Source: Pseudomonas sp. B33.4 (lineage in GTDB: Bacteria > Pseudomonadota > Gammaproteobacteria > Pseudomonadales > Pseudomonadaceae). From it: a stretch of DNA of 64,000 bases. Below the pieces are notes generated by a model. It made no database searches. It worked only from the letters and a program-made list of their open reading frames with translations, and had not been told where the DNA came from. The stretch covers positions 1,541,001 through 1,605,000 of the forward strand of contig NZ_CP140706.1 in the NCBI RefSeq assembly GCF_034555375.1. The letters are read 5' to 3'. Position numbers and translations under genes: made by a program. Of this stretch, positions 18,566-26,190 are shown piece by piece (the stretch's first letter is position 1; each line of letters starts with the position of its first letter).

Positions 18566-18600
18566 TTGCTTTCGGTAAAAGTGTTGTTATGATGCGCGCC
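18566..18600 (+). promoter_or_regulatory. Promoter of tRNA-Ser(CGA)
   Basis: TTGCTT (18566-18571) and TATGAT (18588-18593) are spaced by 16 bases and followed by the GC-rich discriminator GCGCGCC just before the tRNA. The GC-rich discriminator is typical of stable-RNA promoters under stringent control. Confidence 0.65.
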
Positions 18601-18603
18601 GTT

Positions 18604-18693
18604 GGAGAGATGCCAGAGTGGCCGAATGGGACGGATTCGAAATCCGTTGTACCTTCACCGGTACCTAGGGTTCGAATCCCTATCTCTCCGCCA
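18604..18693 (+). tRNA. tRNA-Ser (anticodon CGA)
   Basis: A 90-base class II tRNA read by eye. The acceptor stem GGAGAGA pairs with TCTCTCC, followed by discriminator G and an encoded CCA (18691-18693). The anticodon stem ACGGA/TCCGT encloses the loop TTCGAAA with anticodon CGA, reading UCG. A long variable arm follows, and the T-loop has the normal GGTTCGAATCC. A terminator follows directly. Confidence 0.97.
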
Positions 18694-18701
18694 TTACATA
18701 G

Positions 18702-18738
18702 AAAAAGCCCCGTAGCTGAGAAGCTACGGGGCTTTTTT
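18702..18738 (+). terminator. Terminator behind tRNA-Ser
   Basis: AAAAAGCCCCGTAGCT / AGCTACGGGGCTTTTTT is a strong GC stem of about 12 pairs with a GAGA-like loop and a six-base T run. It begins 8 bases after the CCA end of the tRNA. Confidence 0.95.
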
Positions 18739-18897
18739 GTTTGCGCTGTGAAAAGGCTCAAGAAGGGGGTGATTGGTTGTTCGAGCAAAGAGATGCGTAG
18801 CTATTCGATCCAGCGGAAGGTTACTTTTTGATTTGTTATCTCGATGTATGGCGAATCGTAATGGATGATAAATTCCGTTCATACCGAGGAGAAATTG

Positions 18898-19611
18898 ATG
18901 ACATTGCTAGAGCAGGCGGTAGCTGAGCGCGCTGTAGTCTTTGCAATGGCTAATCGTACTCGTATTGCGCGTGAGATGGCGTGTATAACCGAATATCCCC
19001 GTGATGAGCACCCGGTTTCAGTATTTATGGCAGGTTCTCCTGGCGCGGGTAAAACGGAAATCTCCAAATCATTTATCAATCTGATGGGAGTAGGTGGTTC
19101 CCGTCCTCTGAGAATCGATCCGGATGATTTCAGGCTCTTCTTTTCTGAGTATAACGGCCGTAATTCCAGCCTTTTTCAGCGAGCAGTCACAACGATAGTC
19201 GAACGGACCGTTGATTTGGTTTATCAGCAAGGGCAATCATTTTTACTGGATGGAACGCTCGCGAACTATGAGGTCGCACGAAGAAACATTCAGCGCACTC
19301 TTGATAAGGAAGGCAGATCAGCTCAGATCATTTACGTTTACCAACGACCTGAGCTAGCGTGGGAATTTGTACTGGCGCGGGAGGAAACTGAAGGGCGAAA
19401 TATTCCATGCAACGAGTTCGTGCGACAGTTTTATGCTTCGAAAACGACGGTCTGTGAACTTAAGCAGGAGTGGGGCAATTCGTTAAAAGTAGATGTAATC
19501 CTTAAAAACACCGATGTGGGAACGCTGACATCGGCATTGACCTTTCAGCTGACGAAATTGACCGTTTCGTTACCCAGCCCTATGATCAGAACGAACTGCA
19601 ACGTATTTTGA
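18898..19611 (+). CDS. Zeta-toxin-family P-loop kinase
   Basis: A 237-residue predicted nucleotide-dependent kinase of the zeta-toxin type. The Walker A motif GSPGAGKT lies at residues 46-53, preceded by PVSVFMAG. IDPDDFR (73-79), LLDGT (116-120) and the YVYQRPELAWEFVLAREE segment follow, where zeta toxins bind substrate. Epsilon/zeta toxins phosphorylate UDP-N-acetylglucosamine precursors; other family members act on nucleotides or sugars. The ATG at 18898 has GAGGAG eight bases upstream. The gene is more AT-rich than its neighbours and sits right behind a tRNA terminator, which suggests it was acquired. A 60-residue gene follows after 13 bases. Toxin activity is an inference. Confidence 0.78.
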   Translation: MTLLEQAVAERAVVFAMANRTRIAREMACITEYPRDEHPVSVFMAGSPGAGKTEISKSFINLMGVGGSRPLRIDPDDFRLFFSEYNGRNSSLFQRAVTTIVERTVDLVYQQGQSFLLDGTLANYEVARRNIQRTLDKEGRSAQIIYVYQRPELAWEFVLAREETEGRNIPCNEFVRQFYASKTTVCELKQEWGNSLKVDVILKNTDVGTLTSALTFQLTKLTVSLPSPMIRTNCNVF

Positions 19612-19624
19612 ACGGAGTAGCCTT

Positions 19625-19807
19625 ATGAAAGGCGAAAGCGACGAAACCAAGAAAAAGGCAGCATCGACCACGATGTCTGATTTTTTTCGTACTGGATCCG
19701 TACAGGAAAGGCGAGAAGCCTACCTTGTTGCGGCAAACGAAGCGATTGCGATGCAAAAAGCAGTAATTCTGACTGCGAAAAAGCTCAGATCAGAATCTTG
19801 CAAGTAA
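19625..19807 (+). CDS. 60-residue protein coupled to the zeta-like kinase
   Basis: A small hydrophilic protein of unknown family, starting 13 bases after the kinase stop, with GGAG correctly placed at 19613-19616. The N-terminal third is charged and probably disordered (MKGESDETKKKAASTT). The remainder, MSDFFRTGSVQERREAYLV then NEAIAMQKAVILTAKKLRS, is predicted helical by its heptad-like spacing. It could be the antitoxin or a modulator of the kinase. In the classical epsilon/zeta and PezAT systems the antitoxin gene comes first, so the order would be reversed here. It ends just before a terminator, so the two genes form a closed transcription unit. Confidence 0.6.
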   Translation: MKGESDETKKKAASTTMSDFFRTGSVQERREAYLVAANEAIAMQKAVILTAKKLRSESCK

Positions 19808-19829
19808 TGTTGCGAATATTTTCAACCTG

Positions 19830-19858
19830 AAAGCCCAGCGTGTTTGCTGGGTTTTTCG
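19830..19858 (+). terminator. Terminator of the zeta-like pair
   Basis: AAGCCCAGC and GCTGGGTTTTT form a 7-bp stem with a short GTGTTT loop and a T run, starting 22 bases after the stop of the 60-residue gene. Confidence 0.85.
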
Positions 19859-20020
19859 TTTGTGGATAAGTGCCTGGTCGACCAGGTGCTATTTTCGGAA
19901 TCTTATTTTTTGAATGCACACGAAAGCCCCACTGCATCAAATCAGGGGACTTTCCCATTTCTGCAGGAAACACACCACTTCCCGCATCCAGTCATTCACA
20001 GCAGTGAATGCCACAAACCA

Positions 20021-20212
20021 TTAAATCTCCTTAACCGGCGTCTCCCCCTGCACAGCCTTGATCAACCCGATCACATGCAAGCAATCCGCCTTGTTCACAT
20101 AAGACTCGCCACTGGCGATCGTCTCGTGATTACCCGCCCTCAACCTCCAGCGCCATTGTCCCTTGCCGGTACTCGGGGTGCCTCTGGATTGCCTGTAAAT
20201 CTCGAAATACAT
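20021..20212 (-). CDS. YegP-like DUF1508 protein
   Basis: A 63-residue protein carrying one DUF1508 repeat. MYFEIYRQS is followed by QWRWRLRAGNHETIASGE and SYVNKADCLHVIGLIKA, which is the typical pattern of this family (beta strands with W-x-W-x-L, then G-x-x-I-A-x-S-x-x-Y). E. coli YegP has two such repeats; single-repeat forms are common. The function of the family is not known. It lies alone, opposite in direction to the zeta-like pair and the glycosyltransferase cluster. A longer frame on the plus strand covering the same bases is an artefact. Confidence 0.7.
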   Translation of the reverse strand: MYFEIYRQSRGTPSTGKGQWRWRLRAGNHETIASGESYVNKADCLHVIGLIKAVQGETPVKEI

Positions 20213-20490
20213 TCAGTTCGCTCCATGCGATTGATTTTGTGCGACAGCCTGTGTGGCGCATGGTCGCAAGCCTAGCGCAGACGGTTTTTTTGGCTATCGG
20301 ACATTTGTTTCCAATCGTTCGCGGATGTTTCTGAAGGGCGCGGGCTAGAGCGCACGGATAAGCGTCTGGATTGGCCAATATGACGCCGTCTGCTCCTTGC
20401 AACGCCGTCGACGCTCCTGCTTAATACGGGACGGCTCATGGCGTCGAACAGCGTTCGGCGACCGACAAACACTATAAAAAGAGCACTCCT

Positions 20491-21456
20491 TTGACTGAGT
20501 ACGGAACGCAACAGGCCGGGCAGGTGACGTTATCGCTGGTGGTCCCCGTATTTAACGAGGAGGACAGTCTCGACACGTTTCTGCGGCGCATCAATGAAGT
20601 CTTTCAGGCACAGACGTTGATCGCTCTTGAACTGGTGTTCGTCAACGACGGCAGCACCGATGCCACGCTCGAACGCTTGCTCGAACATCAGCGCCAGGAT
20701 GCGCGTCTGCGCATCGTCGACCTGAGCCGCAACTTCGGCAAAGAAGCGGCGTTGTCCGCCGGTTTGCAGATCGCGACCGGGCGGATCGTGGTGCCAATTG
20801 ACGCCGACCTGCAAGACCCGCCGGAGATCATTCTGCAGATGATCGAGCGCTGGCGAGAAGGCTTCGAGGTGGTGCTCGGTCACCGCATCAGTCGTCGCAG
20901 CGACACCTGGGCCAAGCAGACCTCGGCCCACTGGTTCTACCGCCTGCACAATAAAATTGCCGAACAGCCTTTACCCGAAAACGTCGGCGATTTTCGTCTG
21001 ATGGATCGCTGCGTGGTCGATGCCTTGCTGACGTTGCCCGAATCCCGGCGCTTCATGAAAGGCCTGTTTGCCTGGGTTGGCTTTCGCACCACCCACGTCG
21101 ATTACGAACGTCCGGAGCGCGTAGCGGGGCAGAGCAAATTCAATGGCTGGCGGCTGTGGAATTTCGCACTGGAGGGCATCACCAGTTTCAGCACCGAGCC
21201 ATTGCGGGTCTGGACGTATGTCGGTGCGCTGGTATCGCTGGTGTCCTTTGCCTTCGCCATTTTCATTGTCGTGCGCACATTGATTCACGGTGTCGACATG
21301 CCCGGTTATGCCTCGCTAATGGTAGCCGTAACCTTTCTCGGTGGGCTGCAATTGATCGGCATCGGGGTGCTCGGCGAGTACCTGGGCCGCACCTATATCG
21401 AATCCAAACGCCGGCCGGTTTTTCTGGTGCGTCGCGTCTACGACCCCAAGGACTGA
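20491..21456 (+). CDS. Family 2 glycosyltransferase, GtrB/ArnC-like (polyprenyl-phosphate sugar transferase)
   Basis: A 321-residue membrane-anchored transferase that would load a sugar from a nucleotide donor onto undecaprenyl phosphate on the cytoplasmic face. The GT-A domain begins with LSLVVPVFNEEDSL, has VFVNDGSTDATLE and the DAD metal site in IDADLQDPPE, and ends with the lipid-binding QSKFNGWRLWNFALEGITSFS. Two C-terminal helices follow (about residues 232-255 and 268-292). It probably starts at TTG 20491, with AAGAG upstream. The first of four genes that overlap or nearly touch. Confidence 0.88.
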   Translation: MTEYGTQQAGQVTLSLVVPVFNEEDSLDTFLRRINEVFQAQTLIALELVFVNDGSTDATLERLLEHQRQDARLRIVDLSRNFGKEAALSAGLQIATGRIVVPIDADLQDPPEIILQMIERWREGFEVVLGHRISRRSDTWAKQTSAHWFYRLHNKIAEQPLPENVGDFRLMDRCVVDALLTLPESRRFMKGLFAWVGFRTTHVDYERPERVAGQSKFNGWRLWNFALEGITSFSTEPLRVWTYVGALVSLVSFAFAIFIVVRTLIHGVDMPGYASLMVAVTFLGGLQLIGIGVLGEYLGRTYIESKRRPVFLVRRVYDPKD

Positions 21457-21459
21457 CAC

Positions 21460-22170
21460 ATGGATCTCAAGGAAACCGACATCCTCGGCGACAGCATCAA
21501 CGAGCATTGGTATTACTGCTCGAAAGCTGCAGCCACCAGGCGATTGCTGGGCGATGCCCGCATCAGCCGAATCCTCGATGTCGGCGCCGGCTCGGGATTT
21601 TTTTCCCATCATTTGCTGACGCATACCGATGCACGTGAAGCGTGGTGCGTGGATATCAGTTATCCCGCCGACTCCAGCGCCACCACTGCCGGCAAACCGG
21701 TGCATTACCGTCGCGCAATTGAAACCATCGATGCCGATCTGGTGCTGTTGATGGACGTGCTGGAGCATGTCGATGACGACCTCGGCTTGCTCAAGATGTA
21801 TGTCGATAAAGTGCCATCGGGGAGTCGCTTCCTGATGACAGTGCCGGCATTCCAGTTCTTGTGGAGTGGTCACGACGACTTTCTCGAACACAAGCGCCGC
21901 TACACTCTGGCGCAGTTCGAAACACTGGCACGTGACGCGGGTTTGACGGTACAGCGCGGTACCTATTATTTCGGAGCGGTGTTCCCGATTGCGGCGGCGT
22001 TGCGTTTGTTGCCGCAAAGCGCCCAGACCCAGCCGGTGCGTTCGCAACTCAAACGCCATCATCCGCTGGTGAATGGCGTGCTCAAGACCTTGTGCAGCCT
22101 CGAGTTACCGTTGATGGGCATGAACCGTCTCGCCGGTTTGAGTGTTTTTGTGTTGGCGCAAAAACCGTGA
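21460..22170 (+). CDS. Class I SAM-dependent methyltransferase
   Basis: A 236-residue cytoplasmic protein starting 3 bases after the glycosyltransferase stop. The SAM-binding glycine motif RILDVGAGSGFFSHHL, the acidic LVLLMDVLEHVDDD and the later EHKRRYTLAQFETLARDAGL segment are typical of methyltransferases found in sugar and polysaccharide clusters. The C-terminal part is hydrophobic and might touch the membrane. Its stop overlaps the GTG start of gtrA (GTGA). Its place between gtrB and gtrA suggests that it methylates the sugar or the lipid-linked intermediate, but that is inference. Confidence 0.85.
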   Translation: MDLKETDILGDSINEHWYYCSKAAATRRLLGDARISRILDVGAGSGFFSHHLLTHTDAREAWCVDISYPADSSATTAGKPVHYRRAIETIDADLVLLMDVLEHVDDDLGLLKMYVDKVPSGSRFLMTVPAFQFLWSGHDDFLEHKRRYTLAQFETLARDAGLTVQRGTYYFGAVFPIAAALRLLPQSAQTQPVRSQLKRHHPLVNGVLKTLCSLELPLMGMNRLAGLSVFVLAQKP

Positions 22171-22553
22171 CTTCAGGCGAAAAGTCAGCGCTGATTCAGC
22201 GTGGTTTGCGCTTTGCCCTGACCGGTCTGTTCGTCACTGCGCTGCATGCGCTGGTGGCGGTGCTGTTCATCAACTTCATCGCCGCGCAACCGCCGCTTGC
22301 CAATGGTGTGGCGTTTGCCGTGGCGACGGTGGTGTCCTACGTAATCAATACCACCTGGAGTTTTTCTGCCCGACTGCACGGGCGAACACTGCGGCGTTTT
22401 CTATTGGTTTCCACGGGTGGGTTTTTCCTCGCGATGTTCGTTGCCTGGGCGGCGCAGATTGCCGGGTTGCCCTATCTGCTGGGCATCGTTGCAGTCGCGC
22501 TGACAATTCCGGCATTCACCTTTGTCTTGCACAATTTCTGGACGTATCGATGA
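22167..22553 (+). CDS. GtrA-family flippase-like membrane protein
   Basis: A 128-residue protein with four membrane helices (LRFALTGLFVTALHALVAVL; NGVAFAVATVVSYVINTTWSF; RRFLLVSTGGFFLAMFVAWA; LGIVAVALTIPAFTFVLHNF). GtrA proteins are thought to move polyprenyl-linked glucose across the inner membrane in O-antigen glucosylation. The GTG start at 22167 overlaps the methyltransferase stop and the TGA stop overlaps the ATG of the next gene, so the cluster is translationally coupled. The conserved NTTWSF element is present. Confidence 0.9.
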   Translation: MTSGEKSALIQRGLRFALTGLFVTALHALVAVLFINFIAAQPPLANGVAFAVATVVSYVINTTWSFSARLHGRTLRRFLLVSTGGFFLAMFVAWAAQIAGLPYLLGIVAVALTIPAFTFVLHNFWTYR

Positions 22554-24646
22554 AGGCTTCACGAAACCATCCGGCGTTGGGCGTTTTGCCATTGTTGCTC
22601 GGCGTGTTGGCGTTTTTCTGCGTGATCGGGCCGCAAGCGCTGGATCCGCAAAACATTGCCTGGCTGGAGCAGGGCGATCCGGCAACGCATTATCTGGGCT
22701 GGGAATATTTCCGCCATTCACCCTGGACCTTTCCGCTCGGGCTCAACCCGTTCTATGGTCTGGAACTGGGCAATTCGATCATTTTTTCCGACTCCAATCC
22801 GCTGTTGGCGCTGCTGTTCAAACCGTTCAATGGCTGGTTACCGGCGACCTTCCAGTATTTCGGACTGTGGCTGCTGGCGTGCTTCGTGCTGCAAGCCTGG
22901 TTCGCCTGGAAACTGCTGGGGTTGATGACCGGCAATCCGCTGATTCGCTTGCTGGGCACCGGTTTGCTGGTGGTCTCACCACCGATGTTCCTGCGCATGG
23001 GCGGACACCTTTCTCTGTCCGGGCATTTTCTGATCCTGGCGGCGCTGTACCTGGCGTTGTTGCCGAACCTGTCTCGACGACGCCTGGCCTGGGGCGCGTT
23101 ACTGGCGGTTACGGCGATGGTGCATGCGTACCTGCTGGCGATGGTGGCGCTGATCTGGGTGGCGGATCTGCTTGGCAAGACCTTCAGCCAACAACTGACT
23201 CGGCGCCAAGGGCTGCTCGAAGGCGTTTCGCTGTTTGCCGTGGTGAGTGTGTGTTGCTGGCAGGCCGGGTACTTCGCCATTGCTGACGGCGGGCAATCCG
23301 GTGGTTTCGGTTTGTACCGGATGAATCTGCTGTCGCCATTGGATCCGGCAGGCTGGTCGTTCATTTTGCCGAATCTGCCGAAAGCCAGCGGCGATTACGA
23401 AGGCTTCAACTACCCGGGCCTCGGCGTGCTGTTGCTGGTGCCGTTGGCACTGATTGCCTGGGTGAGGAACCGCCAGCCCGTGAAGGAAGAGCTTCGCGTT
23501 CGCCCCTGGTTGTTGCTGGCGTTGATCGGATTGGCTTTGTTCGCGCTATCGAACCAGATCGGTGCCGGCGCGCACACGTTCAGCTACCCGCTGCCGAAAA
23601 TCGCCCTCAAACTGGCCAATGTTTTTCGCGCTTCGGGACGGATGTTCTGGCCGGTGTTGTACGCGCTCATCCTGATGGTGATGTTCCTGCTGGTGCGCGG
23701 TTACCAGCCACGCATCGTCGTCGCGCTGCTGGCACTGGCATTGACGATACAGATTGTCGACACACGCAACGGCTGGATGGGTTTGCGCAACAGCAAGATG
23801 ATCACGCCCTCCGCAGAATGGGCAACGCCGATGCGCGATCCGTTCTGGGCGAGTGCAGCGGCGCGGTACTCGAAGGTGCGCAGTCTGATGCCACAGAATC
23901 AGTCCGAACGCTGGCAAGTGATTGCCGATTTCGCCGCGACCCATGGCCTGAAAACCGATGCTGTCTATTTGGGGCGCATGAGTGCCAAAGCACTGGATCA
24001 GGCCAGGCAGAAAACGCAGCGCATGCTCGAATCAGGGCAATACGATGCCGACTCGTTGTACATACTCGACGATTCCGTGCTGGCCGATGCTGCCAAAAGT
24101 GTCAACAGTGAAACCGATCTGCTGACCAGAGTAGATGACCTGGTGGTGCTGGCGCCGGGCTGGAAGCGCTGTTCGCAATGCTTGAGCATGCCGGATGAAG
24201 GTCGGCGAATGTCATGGATGGCGCTGTCCCGTCCCGGTCAGGTCATGACGTTCAACCACACCACCCGGCAGCTCAGCAGCGGTTGGTCGACCCCGGAAAA
24301 CTGGGGAACATGGTCCGCGGGGCAGCAGGCGCAGATTGACTTGCGGGTGACACCCGAAGCACGCTCGATTGCACTGGAGGTCATGGCATTCGTTCTGCCG
24401 CAACACCCGGCGCAGCGAGTGATTGTCAGTTTGAATGGCGAGCAGGTGCTGACCACGCGGCTGACGCAACTTCAGGATAATCATCTGGAAATCCCGATCC
24501 CTGCGGCGATCCGCGAGCAGCTGGTGGACACTGATCGCCTGACGATCGAGCTGCAATTACCCGACGCCATCAGCCCGGAACAAATGGGCCTGAACGACGA
24601 TTCACGGGTCATGGGCCTGGGCTTGAAGCGCTTGACGGTGAACTGA
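22550..24646 (+). CDS. DUF6311-like polytopic glycosyltransferase-type membrane protein
   Basis: A 698-residue protein with about ten to twelve membrane helices in the first 450 residues and a soluble C-terminal part of about 230 residues. The start is the ATG at 22550 in an ATGA overlap with gtrA. After the first helix comes a conserved acidic/aromatic loop (EQGDPATHYLGWEYFRHSPW), typical of GT-C type enzymes that use lipid-linked sugars. In gtr clusters the third gene is the specific transferase that puts the flipped sugar on the acceptor glycan, and this gene takes that place. The periplasmic end (TFNHTTRQLSSGWSTPENWG) resembles a carbohydrate-binding beta sandwich. Confidence 0.75.
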   Translation: MKASRNHPALGVLPLLLGVLAFFCVIGPQALDPQNIAWLEQGDPATHYLGWEYFRHSPWTFPLGLNPFYGLELGNSIIFSDSNPLLALLFKPFNGWLPATFQYFGLWLLACFVLQAWFAWKLLGLMTGNPLIRLLGTGLLVVSPPMFLRMGGHLSLSGHFLILAALYLALLPNLSRRRLAWGALLAVTAMVHAYLLAMVALIWVADLLGKTFSQQLTRRQGLLEGVSLFAVVSVCCWQAGYFAIADGGQSGGFGLYRMNLLSPLDPAGWSFILPNLPKASGDYEGFNYPGLGVLLLVPLALIAWVRNRQPVKEELRVRPWLLLALIGLALFALSNQIGAGAHTFSYPLPKIALKLANVFRASGRMFWPVLYALILMVMFLLVRGYQPRIVVALLALALTIQIVDTRNGWMGLRNSKMITPSAEWATPMRDPFWASAAARYSKVRSLMPQNQSERWQVIADFAATHGLKTDAVYLGRMSAKALDQARQKTQRMLESGQYDADSLYILDDSVLADAAKSVNSETDLLTRVDDLVVLAPGWKRCSQCLSMPDEGRRMSWMALSRPGQVMTFNHTTRQLSSGWSTPENWGTWSAGQQAQIDLRVTPEARSIALEVMAFVLPQHPAQRVIVSLNGEQVLTTRLTQLQDNHLEIPIPAAIREQLVDTDRLTIELQLPDAISPEQMGLNDDSRVMGLGLKRLTVN

Positions 24647-24719
24647 CGCACTGTGGCGATGGACGCCGGGGCCTGCGCCTTTCTACACTGCCGGTATTCC
24701 GGGGGGCAGGGGGTAAAGG

Positions 24720-25640
24720 ATGAACCGCAATGAACTACGCAAGGCTGACATAAACCTGATGGTGGTGTTCGAGACCTTGATGCTTGAACGCAACGTGACC
24801 CGGGCCGCCGAGAAACTGTTTCTCGGTCAGCCGACCATCAGTTCGGCACTTAACCGCTTGCGCACGATGCTTAACGATCCGCTGTTCATCCGCGTCGGTC
24901 ACCGCATGGAACCGACTGCCCGCGCCGAAGATATTTTCCGCCATCTCAAGCCTGCGCTGGATTCGCTGTCGGTGGCGCTGAGCCTGACCCGCGATTTTGA
25001 TCCGGCCGTCAGCACCATGACTTTCCGCATCGGCCTGTCCGATGACGTCGAATTCGGCCTGCTGCCGCCGCTGTTGCGTGCGCTGCGTCAGGAAGCGCCG
25101 AATGTGGTGTTTGTGGTGCAACACGTCGATTACTGGCGAATTCCCGATCTGCTGGCGGCGGGCGACATCACTGTCGGCATCAGTCAGACCCGTGGTCTGC
25201 CGGCCAACGCCAAACGCAAACTGTTGCGGCACATCCAGCCGAGCATCCTGCGCGCCGACGCCAGCGACACACCGCTGACACTGGATGAATATTGCGCGCG
25301 TCCGCACGTACTGGTTTCGCACACCGCCAATGTCAGTGGTTTCGCTGATGAGTGGCTGGCGGAGCTCGGTCGTACCCGTCAGGTGGTGCTGTCGGTGCCG
25401 CAATACAGCGCGTTGCCGGCGCTGCTGGCCGGTACTGATCTGATCGCCAGCCTGCCGGATTACACCGCGGCCGCCATGGCCACCTCCGGGTTACTGTTCA
25501 AGGAGCCGTTTCCGTTCAAGACGCCAACGCTGGATCTGTCGATGGTCTGGCTCAGCCACGTGGACAGCGACCCGGCCGAGCGCTGGTTGCGCTCAAGGCT
25601 GGAGCAATTCATGAGCGAACGGCCACTGACCCCGGTCTGA
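24720..25640 (+). CDS. LysR-family transcriptional regulator
   Basis: A 306-residue DNA-binding regulator. The N-terminal winged helix contains DINLMVVFETLMLERNVTRAA and FLGQPTISSALNRLRTML, and the C-terminal effector domain starts near residue 95 (MTFRIGLSDDVEFGLLPPLL). The helix-turn-helix resembles the NodD/LeuO-like branch of the family. The ATG at 24720 is preceded by GGGGGCAGGGGG-type purines. No divergent target gene sits beside it, so it may act elsewhere or on the isomerase gene that follows a REP pair. The effector is unknown. Confidence 0.92.
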   Translation: MNRNELRKADINLMVVFETLMLERNVTRAAEKLFLGQPTISSALNRLRTMLNDPLFIRVGHRMEPTARAEDIFRHLKPALDSLSVALSLTRDFDPAVSTMTFRIGLSDDVEFGLLPPLLRALRQEAPNVVFVVQHVDYWRIPDLLAAGDITVGISQTRGLPANAKRKLLRHIQPSILRADASDTPLTLDEYCARPHVLVSHTANVSGFADEWLAELGRTRQVVLSVPQYSALPALLAGTDLIASLPDYTAAAMATSGLLFKEPFPFKTPTLDLSMVWLSHVDSDPAERWLRSRLEQFMSERPLTPV

Positions 25641-25657
25641 CGAACATCACATACCGT

Positions 25658-25743
25658 GTGGGAGCGAGCTTGCTCGCGAAAGCGGCGTATCAGGCACCTT
25701 GAGTGTCGCTGAACGAGCGCATTCGCGAGCAAGCTCGCTCCCA
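25658..25743. repeat. REP doublet (GTGGGAGCGAGC type)
   Basis: GTGGGAGCGAGCTTGCTCGCGAA and its reverse complement face each other with about 40 bases between them, just behind the LysR gene. The variant TTGC replaces CTGC at the centre of both arms, so the two arms have stayed matched. Confidence 0.88.
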
Positions 25744-25821
25744 CATTGGAAAGTCACCGGGAGGGTAGGACAGAGCTGTGCTATATGTACGACCTTTCTG
25801 CCAACTCACCGGGGAACTGCA

Positions 25822-26187
25822 ATGCCACACCTGCATATGGAATACACCGCCAACCTGCCGCAGTTGAACGCCGACGTCGCGTTGATCCGCCTGAACAACA
25901 CCTTGGTGGGTTCCGGGCAGTTCGCGGCGGAGTTCGATATCAAAAGTCGCGCGGTGAAAGTCGAAACGTTCAAGGTCGGCACCGCCATGGCCGAGCGCGG
26001 TTTCGTCTATGTGAAGCTGGCGCTGCTCAGCGGGCGTTCGCCGCAGATCAAGAAGCAGTTGTCAGAAAGCCTGTTGGCCGTCTTGCAGGACTTGTGCGAA
26101 TGGCCGGCCGGCGTCGAAGTGCAGCTGTGTGTCGAGCTGGTCGATATGGATCGCGAGTCTTACAGCAAAACCGCGATTGGCGCGTAG
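25822..26187 (+). CDS. 5-carboxymethyl-2-hydroxymuconate isomerase-like protein
   Basis: A 121-residue tautomerase-superfamily protein. After Met removal the N terminus is Pro (MPHLHMEYTANL), the general base of the CHMI/4-OT families. The C-terminal VELVDMDRESYSKTAIG is typical of the CHMI family. CHMI acts in homoprotocatechuate breakdown, but no other hpa gene lies nearby, so this stand-alone copy may have a different substrate. The start at 25822 with GGGGAAC upstream gives the catalytic Pro; the upstream extension is spurious. It is convergent with a second LysR gene, with stops 3 bases apart. Confidence 0.85.
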   Translation: MPHLHMEYTANLPQLNADVALIRLNNTLVGSGQFAAEFDIKSRAVKVETFKVGTAMAERGFVYVKLALLSGRSPQIKKQLSESLLAVLQDLCEWPAGVEVQLCVELVDMDRESYSKTAIGA

Positions 26188-26190
26188 GAT

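Noticed and set aside
19844..20275. 143-codon plus-strand frame behind the zeta-like pair
   Set aside because: Antisense to the YegP-like gene; it also begins inside the terminator, and its sequence is His/Pro-rich without a ribosome site.
18694..20490. Second tRNA 3' end as an attachment repeat
   Set aside because: No copy of the tRNA-Ser 3' end longer than chance was found downstream.
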